From positions 1 to 64,000 of the forward strand of contig DDQG01000001.1 of the NCBI GenBank assembly GCA_002342585.1: a DNA stretch of 64,000 nucleotides, read 5' to 3'. Positions 27,871 to 36,801 of the stretch are shown here, piece by piece. The stretch comes from Prevotellaceae bacterium UBA2448 (GTDB taxonomy: Bacteria > Bacteroidota > Bacteroidia > Bacteroidales > Bacteroidaceae). The translations under genes and the position numbers were made by a program. The notes below the pieces were generated by a model. That model was not told where the DNA came from and did not search any database. It worked only from the letters and a program-made list of their open reading frames with translations. How positions within the stretch are numbered: the first letter of the stretch is position 1; the number at the start of each line of letters is the position of its first letter.

Positions 27871-27890
27871 TAATTTATACCTTTAAATAA

Positions 27891-28802
27891 ATGCGTTACC
27901 TACTTCTTGTCATATTCACAATCAGTTCTCTTGCATTGAGTGCACAACGACGCAATGCGGCATACGAGAATTATATTGAAAAATACAAAGACATTGCCAT
28001 CGAGCAGATGGAGGAACACCATATTCCTGCAAGTATCACCTTGGCACAGGGACTTTTGGAAAGTGGTGCAGGACAGAGTGAATTGGCTCGTAGGTCGAAC
28101 AATCATTTTGGTATCAAGTGTCATGACGAATGGACGGGAAAACGTACATATCATGATGATGATCGCCGTGACGACTGTTTCCGAGTATATTCATCTGTGC
28201 GTGACAGTTATGAAGACCATTCGAAATTTTTGCTTCGTCCACGCTATGCTCGTCTTTTTAAATTAGATCAACAAGACTACAAAGGATGGGCTCATGGTCT
28301 GAAAGCATGCGGATATGCAACTTTGCCTACTTATGCTAATCGTTTGATTGGTATTATAGAACTTTACGAACTCTATCGTTACGACAAGAAGGGTGGGGGT
28401 AAAAGTAGTAAATCGTATGTGGCAATTGGTGCTCAACATCCTCTTTATCTCATAAATAATCTCGATTGCATCATAGCTCGCGAAGGTGATACATGGGAAA
28501 GTCTTTCAAGAGAACTGAAAGAACGCGGAATTCGACTTTCTGCACGAAAACTGCGTAAATACAATGAGGCTCCGTCAAAATACTTCTTCCCATCGGCTGG
28601 TACTCCTATTTTCCTTCAGAAGAAATTGAAACATGCAGACCGGGACAAGTATCCGAAGGACTACTGGCATCGTATCCAACCGGGTGAGTCGATGTATTCT
28701 ATTGCACAGATGTATGGAGTGCGCATAAAGTATCTATACAAAATGAATTACCGAAAGGCTGATTATGTGCCAGAGCCAGGCGATATACTCCGCGTCCGTT
28801 GA
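27891..28802 (+). CDS. Secreted glucosaminidase with LysM domain
   Basis: A 303-residue protein with a signal peptide (residues 1-18, ending SLALSA). A GH73-like N-acetylglucosaminidase domain at about 22-165 carries the catalytic glutamate E57 in GLLESGAGQSELA and the NNHFGIKCH block. A LysM domain at about 258-303 (IQPGESMYSIAQMYGV) and a weaker LysM-like copy near 190-238 should bind peptidoglycan. Likely role is cell wall remodelling. It starts 20 bases after cdd and ends at a strong shared terminator. Confidence 0.9.
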   Translation: MRYLLLVIFTISSLALSAQRRNAAYENYIEKYKDIAIEQMEEHHIPASITLAQGLLESGAGQSELARRSNNHFGIKCHDEWTGKRTYHDDDRRDDCFRVYSSVRDSYEDHSKFLLRPRYARLFKLDQQDYKGWAHGLKACGYATLPTYANRLIGIIELYELYRYDKKGGGKSSKSYVAIGAQHPLYLINNLDCIIAREGDTWESLSRELKERGIRLSARKLRKYNEAPSKYFFPSAGTPIFLQKKLKHADRDKYPKDYWHRIQPGESMYSIAQMYGVRIKYLYKMNYRKADYVPEPGDILRVR

Positions 28803-28814
28803 CCTTGATAAGTA

Positions 28815-28862
28815 CAAAAAAAGTCCCACATTCTCTCGATGGAAAATGTGGGACTTTTTAAT
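28815..28862. terminator. Bidirectional terminator between convergent genes
   Basis: AAAGTCCCACATT and AATGTGGGACTTTTT form a long stem flanked by A and T runs, between the plus-strand hydrolase and the minus-strand ribonuclease. Confidence 0.9.
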
Positions 28863-28879
28863 CGTTTTGTAGGAATTTC

Positions 28880-30469
28880 TTACTTGTTTGTCATGCCGCG
28901 TGTTTCAATCTCTTCGGTCATGTTAATCTCGTTTCCTTTCGAATCTATAAATTTATACTCAAGGAAAGCAAGTGCCTGCGAAGGGATGATGCGAAGTCCG
29001 AATCCGTATTTCATCTGCCATCTGCGATAGAGGGAAACAAATCCCTGGTTGATGTAGGCAGCTACGTATGGGTGGACATATAGTTTGAATTTCTTTACTC
29101 CAAGATTGTTCACCAGATAGTCAATCTTACTTTCCAAAGTGTCGGTAAAAAGGATTGACGGTTGGATAGTTCCCTTTCCAAAACATGTAGGGCAGGTCTC
29201 CTCAACAGGAACGTCCATTGCCGGACGTACGCGTTGACGTGTTATCTGCATCAGTCCAAACTTGCTAAGAGGAAGGATTGTGTGCTTTGCGCGGTCGTTT
29301 TTCATCAGTTCCGTCATCTGCTCATAGAGCTTCTGTCGGTGTTCAGCTGTATCCATATCGATGAAATCGACTACGATAATGCCGCCCATATCCCTTAGAC
29401 GCAATTGTCTGGCTAGTTCTGCTGCTGCTCCCATGTTGACTTCAAAGGCGTTGTCTTCCTGGTTTTCGATACCTCGTGAACGGTTGCCGGAATTGACGTC
29501 GACCACGTGCAGTGCCTCTGTATGTTCGATGATAAGATAGGCACCGTGTTTGTAACTGATGGTTCGTCCAAGTCCCGATTTAATCTGCTTCGTTACGTTG
29601 AAGTTATCAAAAATAGGGATGTTGCCTTTGTAGAGTTTCACTATTCCAGCCCTCTCTGGAGCTATAAGCGACACATAGTTTTGTACTTCCTTAAATACTT
29701 CTTCATCGTTGATGTGAATGCTTTCGTAGGAAGGATTGAAGACATCACGCAACATTGAAACCGTGCGGCTTGTCTCCTCATGAATCAGAGCTGGCAGCGT
29801 GTTGGCTTTTTGGAGTTTTGCAATGCTGTCGTTCCAGTAGTTGATAAGGATTGACAGCTCGTTGTTTAGTTCGGCTGCTCGTTTTCCTTCCGCTACAGTA
29901 CGTACGATGACTCCAAAATTGCGTGGCTTGATGCTCTGAATTAATTGTTTCAGTCGTACTCGTTCTTCTTTCGATTTAATTTTTGTACTTACCGAAACTT
30001 TGTCGGTAAATGGAATGAGAACGAGGAATCGTCCGGCAAATGAGATTTCTCCTGTCAGACGTGGTCCTTTAGTGTTGATGGGCTCTTTCGTGATTTGTAC
30101 AATCACCTCTTGTCCCAGTTCGAGTACGTCCTGTATGTTTCCCACCTTAGGCAAGTCTGGCATTGATTGAGCCTTTGCCATTGGCGCAAGTTTTTTGCGG
30201 TCGCTTACTACTTGCTTCACGTATTTCTTCAGTGAGGGAAATTGTGAACTCAGATCTTGGTAGTGCAGAAATGCTTCGCGTTCATGACCAACATCAATAA
30301 AACATGCATTCAGTGCTGGCATCACCTTTTTGACTTTGCCAGCATAGATGTTGCCTACGGAGTAGTGCGAATCTTGACTTTCTTTTTGAAACTCCACGAG
30401 TTTCTCATCTTCAAGAAGGGCTATGGTTACCTCCTGCGGCTGTGCATCAATGATGAGTTCGCTAGTCAT
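28880..30469 (-). CDS. rng: Ribonuclease E/G family protein
   Basis: A 529-residue RNase G-like endoribonuclease without a long scaffold tail. The S1 domain spans about residues 36-130 (GNIYAGKVKKVMPALNACFI). The catalytic magnesium aspartates are D324 in VVDVNSGN and another near 368 in VVDFIDMD, and the zinc-link CPTC (about 421-424) makes the dimer. It processes rRNA and turns over mRNA. It is downstream of a 29-residue basic protein gene on the same strand, with a large hairpin in the gap. Confidence 0.95.
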   Translation of the reverse strand: MTSELIIDAQPQEVTIALLEDEKLVEFQKESQDSHYSVGNIYAGKVKKVMPALNACFIDVGHEREAFLHYQDLSSQFPSLKKYVKQVVSDRKKLAPMAKAQSMPDLPKVGNIQDVLELGQEVIVQITKEPINTKGPRLTGEISFAGRFLVLIPFTDKVSVSTKIKSKEERVRLKQLIQSIKPRNFGVIVRTVAEGKRAAELNNELSILINYWNDSIAKLQKANTLPALIHEETSRTVSMLRDVFNPSYESIHINDEEVFKEVQNYVSLIAPERAGIVKLYKGNIPIFDNFNVTKQIKSGLGRTISYKHGAYLIIEHTEALHVVDVNSGNRSRGIENQEDNAFEVNMGAAAELARQLRLRDMGGIIVVDFIDMDTAEHRQKLYEQMTELMKNDRAKHTILPLSKFGLMQITRQRVRPAMDVPVEETCPTCFGKGTIQPSILFTDTLESKIDYLVNNLGVKKFKLYVHPYVAAYINQGFVSLYRRWQMKYGFGLRIIPSQALAFLEYKFIDSKGNEINMTEEIETRGMTNK

Positions 30470-30514
30470 TTTTGCAAAAATAAAAATTTTAAAGAACGAT
30501 TTCTAAAAATAAAT

Positions 30515-30594
30515 TACCATGTACAAAGTACCTGACACAAATAACCTTTAAAGAAGCATTTCTTGTGGGTCGTGTTTGTACATTGTACATGGTA
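30515..30594. repeat. Large hairpin upstream of rng
   Basis: The 17-base arms TACCATGTACAAAGTAC (30515-30531) and GTACATTGTACATGGTA (30578-30594) are complementary except for one position and enclose about 46 bases. It lies between the basic-protein gene and rng, both on the minus strand, so it would be in their shared transcript. A processing or attenuation site is likely; it lacks a T run typical of a terminator. Confidence 0.65.
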
Positions 30595-30608
30595 TTACGT
30601 ACGCGAGC

Positions 30609-30698
30609 TTACTTGCTCTTGTGACGATTCTTTCTCAGTCTCTTCTTACGTTTGTGAGTAGAGATCTTGTGTCTTTTCTTTTTCTTACCGTTTGGCAT
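30609..30698 (-). CDS. 29-residue COX24/bS22-like basic protein
   Basis: A start at 30696-30698 opens a 29-codon frame that begins MPNGKKKKRHK and ends KNRHKSK, almost entirely lysine, arginine and histidine. It fits the AURKAIP1/COX24 C-terminal family, which includes small-subunit ribosomal proteins (mitochondrial mS38 and mycobacterial bS22). I infer a small ribosomal protein. A minus-strand TACCTTTG box at 30763-30770 lies 65 bases upstream. It precedes RNase G, linking ribosome supply and RNA processing. Confidence 0.85.
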   Translation of the reverse strand: MPNGKKKKRHKISTHKRKKRLRKNRHKSK

Positions 30699-30762
30699 AT
30701 TCGTTATTGATTAAATGTTAATAATATATGATTTCGTCGTTTTCTGGCTATAAAATCGCGTG

Positions 30763-30799
30763 CAAAGGTAAAGATAATAATTGAAAAAACGTACCTTTG
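30763..30799. promoter_or_regulatory. Divergent promoter pair
   Basis: TACCTTTG occurs on the minus strand at 30763-30770 (for the small basic protein and rng) and on the plus strand at 30792-30799 (for the DUF3078 gene). The two boxes are only 21 bases apart. Confidence 0.6.
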
Positions 30800-30820
30800 T
30801 GCATAATTTTTTACAAAACG

Positions 30821-32089
30821 ATGAAATTTAGACTATATATTTTTGTCTGTTTGATTTCTTTATGTGCTATATCTGATGCAGAAGTGCCAGATAGTCTGCG
30901 CGTGTCGCCATATTTATTTAAGGTAATAGGACCGAGGGTGTATAGAAGCGATGCCACAAAACGTGCTTTTCAGTTAGATTGGACTCCAAAGAATGCAGGG
31001 GCTTCTGCTGATAACGAAACGACTGGTATGAAGCAGCGCGAGAGGCTCGATTCGCTGATGGATATGGCTCTTTTTAAGACATACATGGAGCATCCTACGG
31101 ATTTTATTTACCATGACAGGATGGTGGAAAGACAGAAGTTGATTGCTAACGATGCTGCAGCGGATAAAACTGCAACAAAGGCTAGTGATGCTGCTGTGGC
31201 AAGTCTTTTACTTTTGAATAAGGAAAAGAAGAATGTCGCTGATTTGGTTGGACCTCTTGATATTGGTCTTGAAATAGAACGCCCTAACTTCTGGACTACA
31301 AAATGCGAATTCTCATTGCAATTCACCCAGAATTACTTTTCTGAGATGTGGTACAAGGGAGCAAATAACAATATGACGTTTTTGAGTTCTCTTTTGGCTG
31401 AAGCAAACTATAATGACCAAAAGCGCATTCAATGGGATAACAGACTTGAGATGCGTCTTGGGTTTATCAATTCTAAGAGTGATACTGTACATAAATATAT
31501 CCCGAGTGATAACAAATTGTACATAATGAGTAAGTTTGGTTTGAAGGCTTACCGCGATTTCTATTATACAATCTCTACAGAAGCTCAGACTCAGTTGATG
31601 AATGGTTATAAAGTAAATGACAAGGTGCGTTATTCTGCTTTCTTTGCTCCTTTGGACTTCTACCTGTCTTTAGGTATGGACTATAAGCCTAAGCTGAAGA
31701 ATAACAACGTCTTGTCAGTTGCTGTACTTCCATTGTCATACAAATTACGATATGTGGGTGGGGGAGACGATGTGATAATCAAGGAGTATAAACTACGAGA
31801 TGGTTTGCGCCATCAACACGACTTCGGTTCTAAGATAGAAGCAAATTGTAATATTCATATTGTGAAGAATCTTGTGTGGAGAAGCCGTCTCTACTATTAT
31901 ACAACATATAAATATGTAGAGGCAGAGTGGGAAAATGCCCTTACATATTCATTCAGCCGTTATTTACAGACGGAACTCTTTACTTTGTGGCGTTTTGACG
32001 ATAACCGTGATAAGAAATATTGGGACGAAAAACTTGGTTTTTTCCAGTTCCGTGAATATTTAACATTGGGATTAGCATATAAATTCTGA
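30821..32089 (+). CDS. DUF3078 outer-membrane protein
   Basis: A 422-residue protein from the ATG at 30821; this start puts a clear signal peptide (FRLYIFVCLISLCAISDA) first and sits 22 bases after the promoter box, so an in-frame ATG at 30797 was rejected. The C-terminal half has alternating residues and ends in an aromatic (GLAYKF), as expected of an outer-membrane beta barrel. WTTKCEFSLQFTQNYFSEMW is the DUF3078-type block. Function unknown. Confidence 0.8.
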   Translation: MKFRLYIFVCLISLCAISDAEVPDSLRVSPYLFKVIGPRVYRSDATKRAFQLDWTPKNAGASADNETTGMKQRERLDSLMDMALFKTYMEHPTDFIYHDRMVERQKLIANDAAADKTATKASDAAVASLLLLNKEKKNVADLVGPLDIGLEIERPNFWTTKCEFSLQFTQNYFSEMWYKGANNNMTFLSSLLAEANYNDQKRIQWDNRLEMRLGFINSKSDTVHKYIPSDNKLYIMSKFGLKAYRDFYYTISTEAQTQLMNGYKVNDKVRYSAFFAPLDFYLSLGMDYKPKLKNNNVLSVAVLPLSYKLRYVGGGDDVIIKEYKLRDGLRHQHDFGSKIEANCNIHIVKNLVWRSRLYYYTTYKYVEAEWENALTYSFSRYLQTELFTLWRFDDNRDKKYWDEKLGFFQFREYLTLGLAYKF

Positions 32090-32177
32090 TTTTTATTTTG
32101 TCAAGAAAATTAGTCTTAAATGCTAACACTTTGTAAATAATTTTGCTATTTTGTGTTGCAAAATAATTTTTAATGCC

Positions 32178-32185
32178 TAACTTTG
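32178..32185 (+). promoter_or_regulatory. asnA promoter box
   Basis: TAACTTTG fits TAnnTTTG, 34 bases before the asnA start. Confidence 0.5.
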
Positions 32186-32218
32186 CGCAAAATTTGTAAA
32201 AAGTAAGCAAAAAGGAAT

Positions 32219-33256
32219 ATGAGTAAATTGGTAAAAGTTGAGGGCTACAAACAACTACTTACCCCAACTCAGACTGAGCAAGGAATAAAGCTGATAAAGG
32301 AATTCTTTCAGGTAAACCTAAGTACGGCACTTAGATTGCGCAGAGTTACTGCTCCCTTATTCGTATTGCGCGGTTTAGGTATTAATGATGACTTAAACGG
32401 TGTGGAGCGTCCTGTTACATTCCCAATTAAAGATATGGGTGAACAGACTGCCGAGGTAGTTCACTCGCTGGCAAAATGGAAGAGACTGATGCTCGGTGAA
32501 TATGGCATTGAACCAGGATATGGACTCTATACAGATATGAATGCCATACGGGGTGATGAAGAACTGGATAATATCCATTCACTTTATGTGGATCAGTGGG
32601 ACTGGGAACGTACTATTACAGCAAAGGATCGCAACCTTGACTTCCTTAAGAAGATTGTTCGTGATATATATTCTGCTATTCTGCGAACAGAATATCTGGT
32701 ACACGAAACATATCCGAATATAAAATCATTCCTGCCAGAGGAGATTCATTTTATTCATAGTGAGGAATTGCGACAGATGTATCCAGATAAGACTCCAAAA
32801 GAGCGTGAAGATGCTATTTGTAAGAAGTATGGAGCCGTGTTCATCATGGGTATTGGCGGAAAACTTGGCGATGGTGAGGTCCACGACGGTAGAGCTCCGG
32901 ACTATGACGATTGGAGTACACCAAACTCTGATGGATTCAAAGGACTCAATGGTGATATTCTTATTTGGTATCCTATTTTGAATCGTGCACTTGAACTTTC
33001 TTCAATGGGTATCAGAGTCGATAAAGAAGCTCTGTTGCGTCAGCTTGAACTTACAGGGAAAGAAGACCGTAAGAACCTATACTTCCACAAAAAATTGCTT
33101 AACGACGAAATGCCACTTAGTATTGGTGGTGGAATAGGTCAGAGCCGTTTGTGTATGGTATTGCTTCAAAAGGCTCATGTAGGTGAGATTCAAGCTAGTA
33201 TTTGGCCAGAAGATATGAGGAAGGAATGTGCTGCTGCAGGTATGCCACTCATTTAA
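32219..33256 (+). CDS. asnA: Aspartate-ammonia ligase
   Basis: A 345-residue ammonia-dependent asparagine synthetase of the class II aminoacyl-tRNA synthetase fold, normal length for AsnA. Diagnostic blocks are RRVTAPLFVLRGLGINDDLNG (cut here to the core VTAPLFV), LHSLYVDQWDWE-like HSLYVDQWDWE and GGGIGQSRLCM near the end. It makes asparagine from aspartate, ammonia and ATP. It is 10 bases ahead of queD. Confidence 0.96.
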   Translation: MSKLVKVEGYKQLLTPTQTEQGIKLIKEFFQVNLSTALRLRRVTAPLFVLRGLGINDDLNGVERPVTFPIKDMGEQTAEVVHSLAKWKRLMLGEYGIEPGYGLYTDMNAIRGDEELDNIHSLYVDQWDWERTITAKDRNLDFLKKIVRDIYSAILRTEYLVHETYPNIKSFLPEEIHFIHSEELRQMYPDKTPKEREDAICKKYGAVFIMGIGGKLGDGEVHDGRAPDYDDWSTPNSDGFKGLNGDILIWYPILNRALELSSMGIRVDKEALLRQLELTGKEDRKNLYFHKKLLNDEMPLSIGGGIGQSRLCMVLLQKAHVGEIQASIWPEDMRKECAAAGMPLI

Positions 33257-33266
33257 TTTATTTTGT

Positions 33267-33626
33267 ATGTACTACGTATCAAAACGCATGGAAATTTCAG
33301 CATGCCACCAGCTGAAACTGAGTTACGAAAGCAAATGCTGCAATATGCATGGGCACAATTGGATTGTAACCATTTATTGCAAAGCAAAAGAACTCAATTC
33401 AGATGGAATGGTGTGTGACTTTACTCATATAAAACAGTCAATTCATGGATATTTAGACCATGGAAATCTGAACGAACTGCTTCCGTTTAATCCGACAGCT
33501 GAGAACATAGCAAAGTGGATTACGGAACAGATACCACAGTGTTACAAGGCAAGTGTTCAGGAATCAGAAGACAACATAGCCGTTTATGTAAATGATGAAA
33601 AGGCTGATGGTTGTGAAGCGCTTTAG
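33267..33626 (+). CDS. queD: 6-carboxy-5,6,7,8-tetrahydropterin synthase
   Basis: A 119-residue QueD starting at the ATG at 33267; an earlier in-frame ATG lies inside asnA and is not needed. Zinc ligands are H14, H28 and H30 (ACHQL, MHGHN), and catalytic cysteine is C24 or C25. It converts 7,8-dihydroneopterin triphosphate to carboxytetrahydropterin for queuosine. It is followed by queE after 2 bases. Confidence 0.93.
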   Translation: MYYVSKRMEISACHQLKLSYESKCCNMHGHNWIVTIYCKAKELNSDGMVCDFTHIKQSIHGYLDHGNLNELLPFNPTAENIAKWITEQIPQCYKASVQESEDNIAVYVNDEKADGCEAL

Positions 33627-33628
33627 AC

Positions 33629-34216
33629 ATGTATAAGATAAACGAGATATTCTATTCTATACAAGGAGAAGGCCACAACGCAGGTTGCGCTGCGGTCTTC
33701 GTTCGTTTTTCAGGGTGCAATCTTCATTGCCCCTTCTGCGATACACACCATCAGGAGGGAACCATGATGTCGGCGGAGGATATTTGCAACGAGATAGAAA
33801 AATATCCTGCTTCAATGGTTGTGCTTACAGGTGGCGAACCCTCACTCTTTGTAGATACTCCTCTATGCGATGCCATCCATGCCATAGGACGGACAATAGC
33901 TATGGAGACAAATGGCTCAAGACCAGTCTCTCTTCCTATAGATCATATTACATGCAGTCCTAAGTTTGAGTATAATGATGCAGAGACGGCAAAACTCAGA
34001 CTTTCCCATATCGACGAACTAAAAGTTGTATTTACTGGCAAGAATGACATGTCGCTTTATGACGATATCGAAGCCGACAATTATTATCTCCAACCTTGTG
34101 ATACAGGTAATCTTGAGGAAACAAAAAAAATAGCCAAGCAAACACTTGACTATATTCTTCAGCATCCTAAATGGAAGTTGTCAGTGCAACTCCATAAGAT
34201 TCTTAATGTGCGATGA
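33629..34216 (+). CDS. queE: 7-carboxy-7-deazaguanine synthase
   Basis: A 195-residue radical SAM enzyme. The FeS cysteines are C30, C34 and C37 (GCNLHCPFC), the GGEPS block is near 67-71, and YSIQGEG at 9-15 is the QueE signature. It contracts carboxytetrahydropterin to carboxy-deazaguanine. With queD it covers two steps of queuosine formation; queC and folE are not in the window. It ends 3 bases from the convergent pgpA. Confidence 0.95.
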   Translation: MYKINEIFYSIQGEGHNAGCAAVFVRFSGCNLHCPFCDTHHQEGTMMSAEDICNEIEKYPASMVVLTGGEPSLFVDTPLCDAIHAIGRTIAMETNGSRPVSLPIDHITCSPKFEYNDAETAKLRLSHIDELKVVFTGKNDMSLYDDIEADNYYLQPCDTGNLEETKKIAKQTLDYILQHPKWKLSVQLHKILNVR

Positions 34217-34219
34217 TTT

Positions 34220-34744
34220 CTACTGAAAAAGTAGGAAACGCAAGATGAGTGTGAGTATCATTGCATAGAATCCTGCCAGCAAGTCGTCTGCCATACATCC
34301 CCAACCTCCATGCACATTCTTATCTACCCATCGGCATCCTAGTGGTTTCTTGATGTCGATGATGCGAAAAAAAAGAAATCCCAGCGTGGCAAGAAGTATC
34401 ACTTGCCAGGTAGGTCCGTCAAAATAACATACTGCCAAACATGCCATCCAAGTGCCTAAGGGTTCATCGATTACTACAGCACGAGGGTCTTCTCCCCAGT
34501 ATCGTTCCATTACGTTTGTAGTCCAAATGCCTACGAGTGTAGTGCATACGAGTAGTAGGATTGTTGCGATGAACATAGCAAAATGAGAGGGGAGTATAGC
34601 CCACAAACCGAGCCAGATGAGCAGTCCAAGAAAACCGGCATATGTTCCTGGAGCACCTGGTATCAGTCCTGTGCCCAGACAAGTTGAAATCATTACGTGA
34701 AGCCAAGGAGCCTCACCTAGGGTTTTTGTGTTGTTGTTACTCAT
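34220..34744 (-). CDS. pgpA: Phosphatidylglycerophosphatase A
   Basis: A 174-residue membrane enzyme of the PgpA family. GTGLIPGAPGTYAG and VIDEPLGTW, with WVDKNVHGGWGCMADDLLAG, are the conserved blocks; three or four membrane segments are visible. It makes phosphatidylglycerol from its phosphate. Its start overlaps the end of the ABC permease gene by 8 bases. Confidence 0.93.
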   Translation of the reverse strand: MSNNNTKTLGEAPWLHVMISTCLGTGLIPGAPGTYAGFLGLLIWLGLWAILPSHFAMFIATILLLVCTTLVGIWTTNVMERYWGEDPRAVVIDEPLGTWMACLAVCYFDGPTWQVILLATLGFLFFRIIDIKKPLGCRWVDKNVHGGWGCMADDLLAGFYAMILTLILRFLLFQ

Positions 34745-35957
34745 GTCGTATTGCTTCTATTGGGTCCATGCGTGCAGCTTTCTGTGCCGGTATGTATCCG
34801 AAAAGAACGCCTATAAACACACAAACCATGAATGATACGTAAATTGACCATGCAGGTATGCTTGAAGGCATACCGAATGCAGGGATAAGAAATTCGCTGA
34901 CACTTAATCCAAAGAGAATACCCAGCAATCCGCCAGTTACTGATATAAGTACAGATTCAATAAGGAATTGCAGGGAGATAACGGCTCCAGTAGCTCCTAC
35001 AGCCATACGGAGTCCTATTTCCTTAGTGCGCTCCGTGACACTTACCAGCATAATATTCATAATACCTATACCGGCTACGAGAAGTGAGAATGCCGCAGCT
35101 ACTACGAGAATCAGTGTGACAGTATCCATCGTACTTGACATCGTTTCCATCATCTCTGCCTGTGAACGAATGGTGAAGTCATCTACGGCATCACCTTTCA
35201 ACTTGTGGTTTTCGCGAAGTATCTGTGTCAGTTCTTCGATAGCTGCATCCGACAGATTTTCCGTAATTGCCGAACAAACGATATTTGAGAAATAAGTCTG
35301 TGCAGCAATACGTTTCATTACAGTAGTGTAGGGAGCAATGATTACATTGTCCTGATCCATTCCCCAGCTATTATACCCTTTTGCCTTGAGCACACCTATA
35401 ATGCGCATCGGGATAGACTTGAATCTGATGGTCTTGCCTATAGGGTCAGCTCCTTCTCCGAACAGTTCTGTTACGATAGTCTTACCTACCACAGCTACCT
35501 TTGCTGCTTTTTTTACATCTTCTTCAGTAAAGCAGTCGCCTTGTTCTATTGCCCATTGTTTAATGTCAAGATATTCAGGACTTTCACCATAAATAGTAGA
35601 ATTTGTATTGTTATTTCCGTAAATAACCTGTCCTGCAGAAGTGACCTCTGGCGATACGTTAGTTACGTATTTCTTCTCCATCATAATGCGTTCGTAATCT
35701 GCCATCTTCAGTGTTTGCATGGCTGAAGGGTCTTGACGTACACCTCCTCGCATATCAGCACCTGGACGAATGGTGAGCAGGTTGGTTCCCATCGTTGACA
35801 ATTCCTTTCGTATGCTTTCTTTCGACCCTTGTCCAATCGACATCATGATTATGACAGCAGCCACACCGATGATGATACCCAGCATACTGAGAAACGAACG
35901 CATCTTATTGCTGGCAATAGCCGTTATGCTTACTTTAAACAGGTTTAATATATTCAT
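34737..35957 (-). CDS. MacB-like ABC transporter permease
   Basis: A 406-residue FtsX/MacB-type permease. One membrane helix near residues 18-42 is followed by a periplasmic MacB_PCD domain (to about 265) and three helices near 275-300, 325-355 and 370-392. The conserved NIMLVSVTERTKEIGLRMAVGA precedes the third. It works with the ATPase and adaptor encoded upstream to export a compound or peptide. The ATPase domain is a separate gene, unlike MacB of enterobacteria. Confidence 0.9.
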   Translation of the reverse strand: MNILNLFKVSITAIASNKMRSFLSMLGIIIGVAAVIIMMSIGQGSKESIRKELSTMGTNLLTIRPGADMRGGVRQDPSAMQTLKMADYERIMMEKKYVTNVSPEVTSAGQVIYGNNNTNSTIYGESPEYLDIKQWAIEQGDCFTEEDVKKAAKVAVVGKTIVTELFGEGADPIGKTIRFKSIPMRIIGVLKAKGYNSWGMDQDNVIIAPYTTVMKRIAAQTYFSNIVCSAITENLSDAAIEELTQILRENHKLKGDAVDDFTIRSQAEMMETMSSTMDTVTLILVVAAAFSLLVAGIGIMNIMLVSVTERTKEIGLRMAVGATGAVISLQFLIESVLISVTGGLLGILFGLSVSEFLIPAFGMPSSIPAWSIYVSFMVCVFIGVLFGYIPAQKAARMDPIEAIRHE

Positions 35958-36030
35958 TTGTTAACTGTCAATTTTCAACTGTCAATTTTCAACTCTCAAT
36001 TTTCAACTCTCAACTCTCAACTTTCAACTC
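35958..36030. repeat. CAACTNTCAATTTT phrase repeat within the efflux operon
   Basis: Eight or so near-tandem units of TCAATTTTCAACTG and TCAACTCTCAACT fill the gap between permease and ATPase genes. No gene or promoter is visible. Confidence 0.75.
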
Positions 36031-36032
36031 CC

Positions 36033-36791
36033 CTAATCGTCCTGTGGCTTTGGTAATGCAGCCAAAGCTTCAGCTGCCGATTTTATATTCGTATTGATAG
36101 TATCTTCGCGAATTTTTCCGTCTCGCAGATTTATGTTTCTGCTTGCATACTCTGCTATCTCGGGGTTGTGGGTTACGAAGATGATGGTATGCCCTTGTTT
36201 GTAGAGTTCTTGGAAAAGCACAAGCATTTCGAACGATGTTCGTGTGTCGAGGTTACCTGTAGCTTCGTCGGCAAGCAGTACAGCAGGATTATTCACAAGT
36301 GCGCGGGCTATGGCTACTCGTTGCATCTGACCACCTGACATCTGGTTTGACTTATGTTCCAGTCTGTCGCCCAGTCCTACAGCCTGCAAAGCTTTCACAG
36401 CAGCAGCCCGTCGTTGTTTTGCATTATATTTATTGTTGTACATCAGCGGCAGTTCTACATTTTCTACGGCAGTTGTCTTAGCCAGCAGATTGTAGTTCTG
36501 AAACACAAATCCAATCTTTCGGTTTCGCAGGTGTGCCCTTTGATTTTTTGACATACTTCTCACTGGTATGCCGTCGAGGAAATATTCGCCTTCTGTAGGT
36601 GTGTCGAGACATCCGAGTTGGTTCAGCAGGGTTGACTTTCCAGAACCTGACGTGCCTTGTATGGTTACGAATTCCCCTTCGTAAATCTTAAAACTGACTC
36701 CGCGCAAAGCCTTTACAGTTTCACTTCCTACTTGGAAGTAGCGCTTTACATTCTGCAGTTCTATGACGACTTTCCGTTTGTCTTCTGCCAT
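36033..36791 (-). CDS. MacB-like ABC transporter ATPase
   Basis: A 252-residue ABC ATPase of the LolD/MacB group. Walker A GTSGSGKST is at 46-54, the signature MSGGQMQRVAIARAL at 151-165 and Walker B VLLADEAT at 171-178. It drives the permease encoded next, after an unusual repeat-filled gap of 75 bases. The adaptor gene ends 10 bases upstream. Confidence 0.95.
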   Translation of the reverse strand: MAEDKRKVVIELQNVKRYFQVGSETVKALRGVSFKIYEGEFVTIQGTSGSGKSTLLNQLGCLDTPTEGEYFLDGIPVRSMSKNQRAHLRNRKIGFVFQNYNLLAKTTAVENVELPLMYNNKYNAKQRRAAAVKALQAVGLGDRLEHKSNQMSGGQMQRVAIARALVNNPAVLLADEATGNLDTRTSFEMLVLFQELYKQGHTIIFVTHNPEIAEYASRNINLRDGKIREDTINTNIKSAAEALAALPKPQDD

Positions 36792-36801
36792 ATGTCAGTG
36801 T

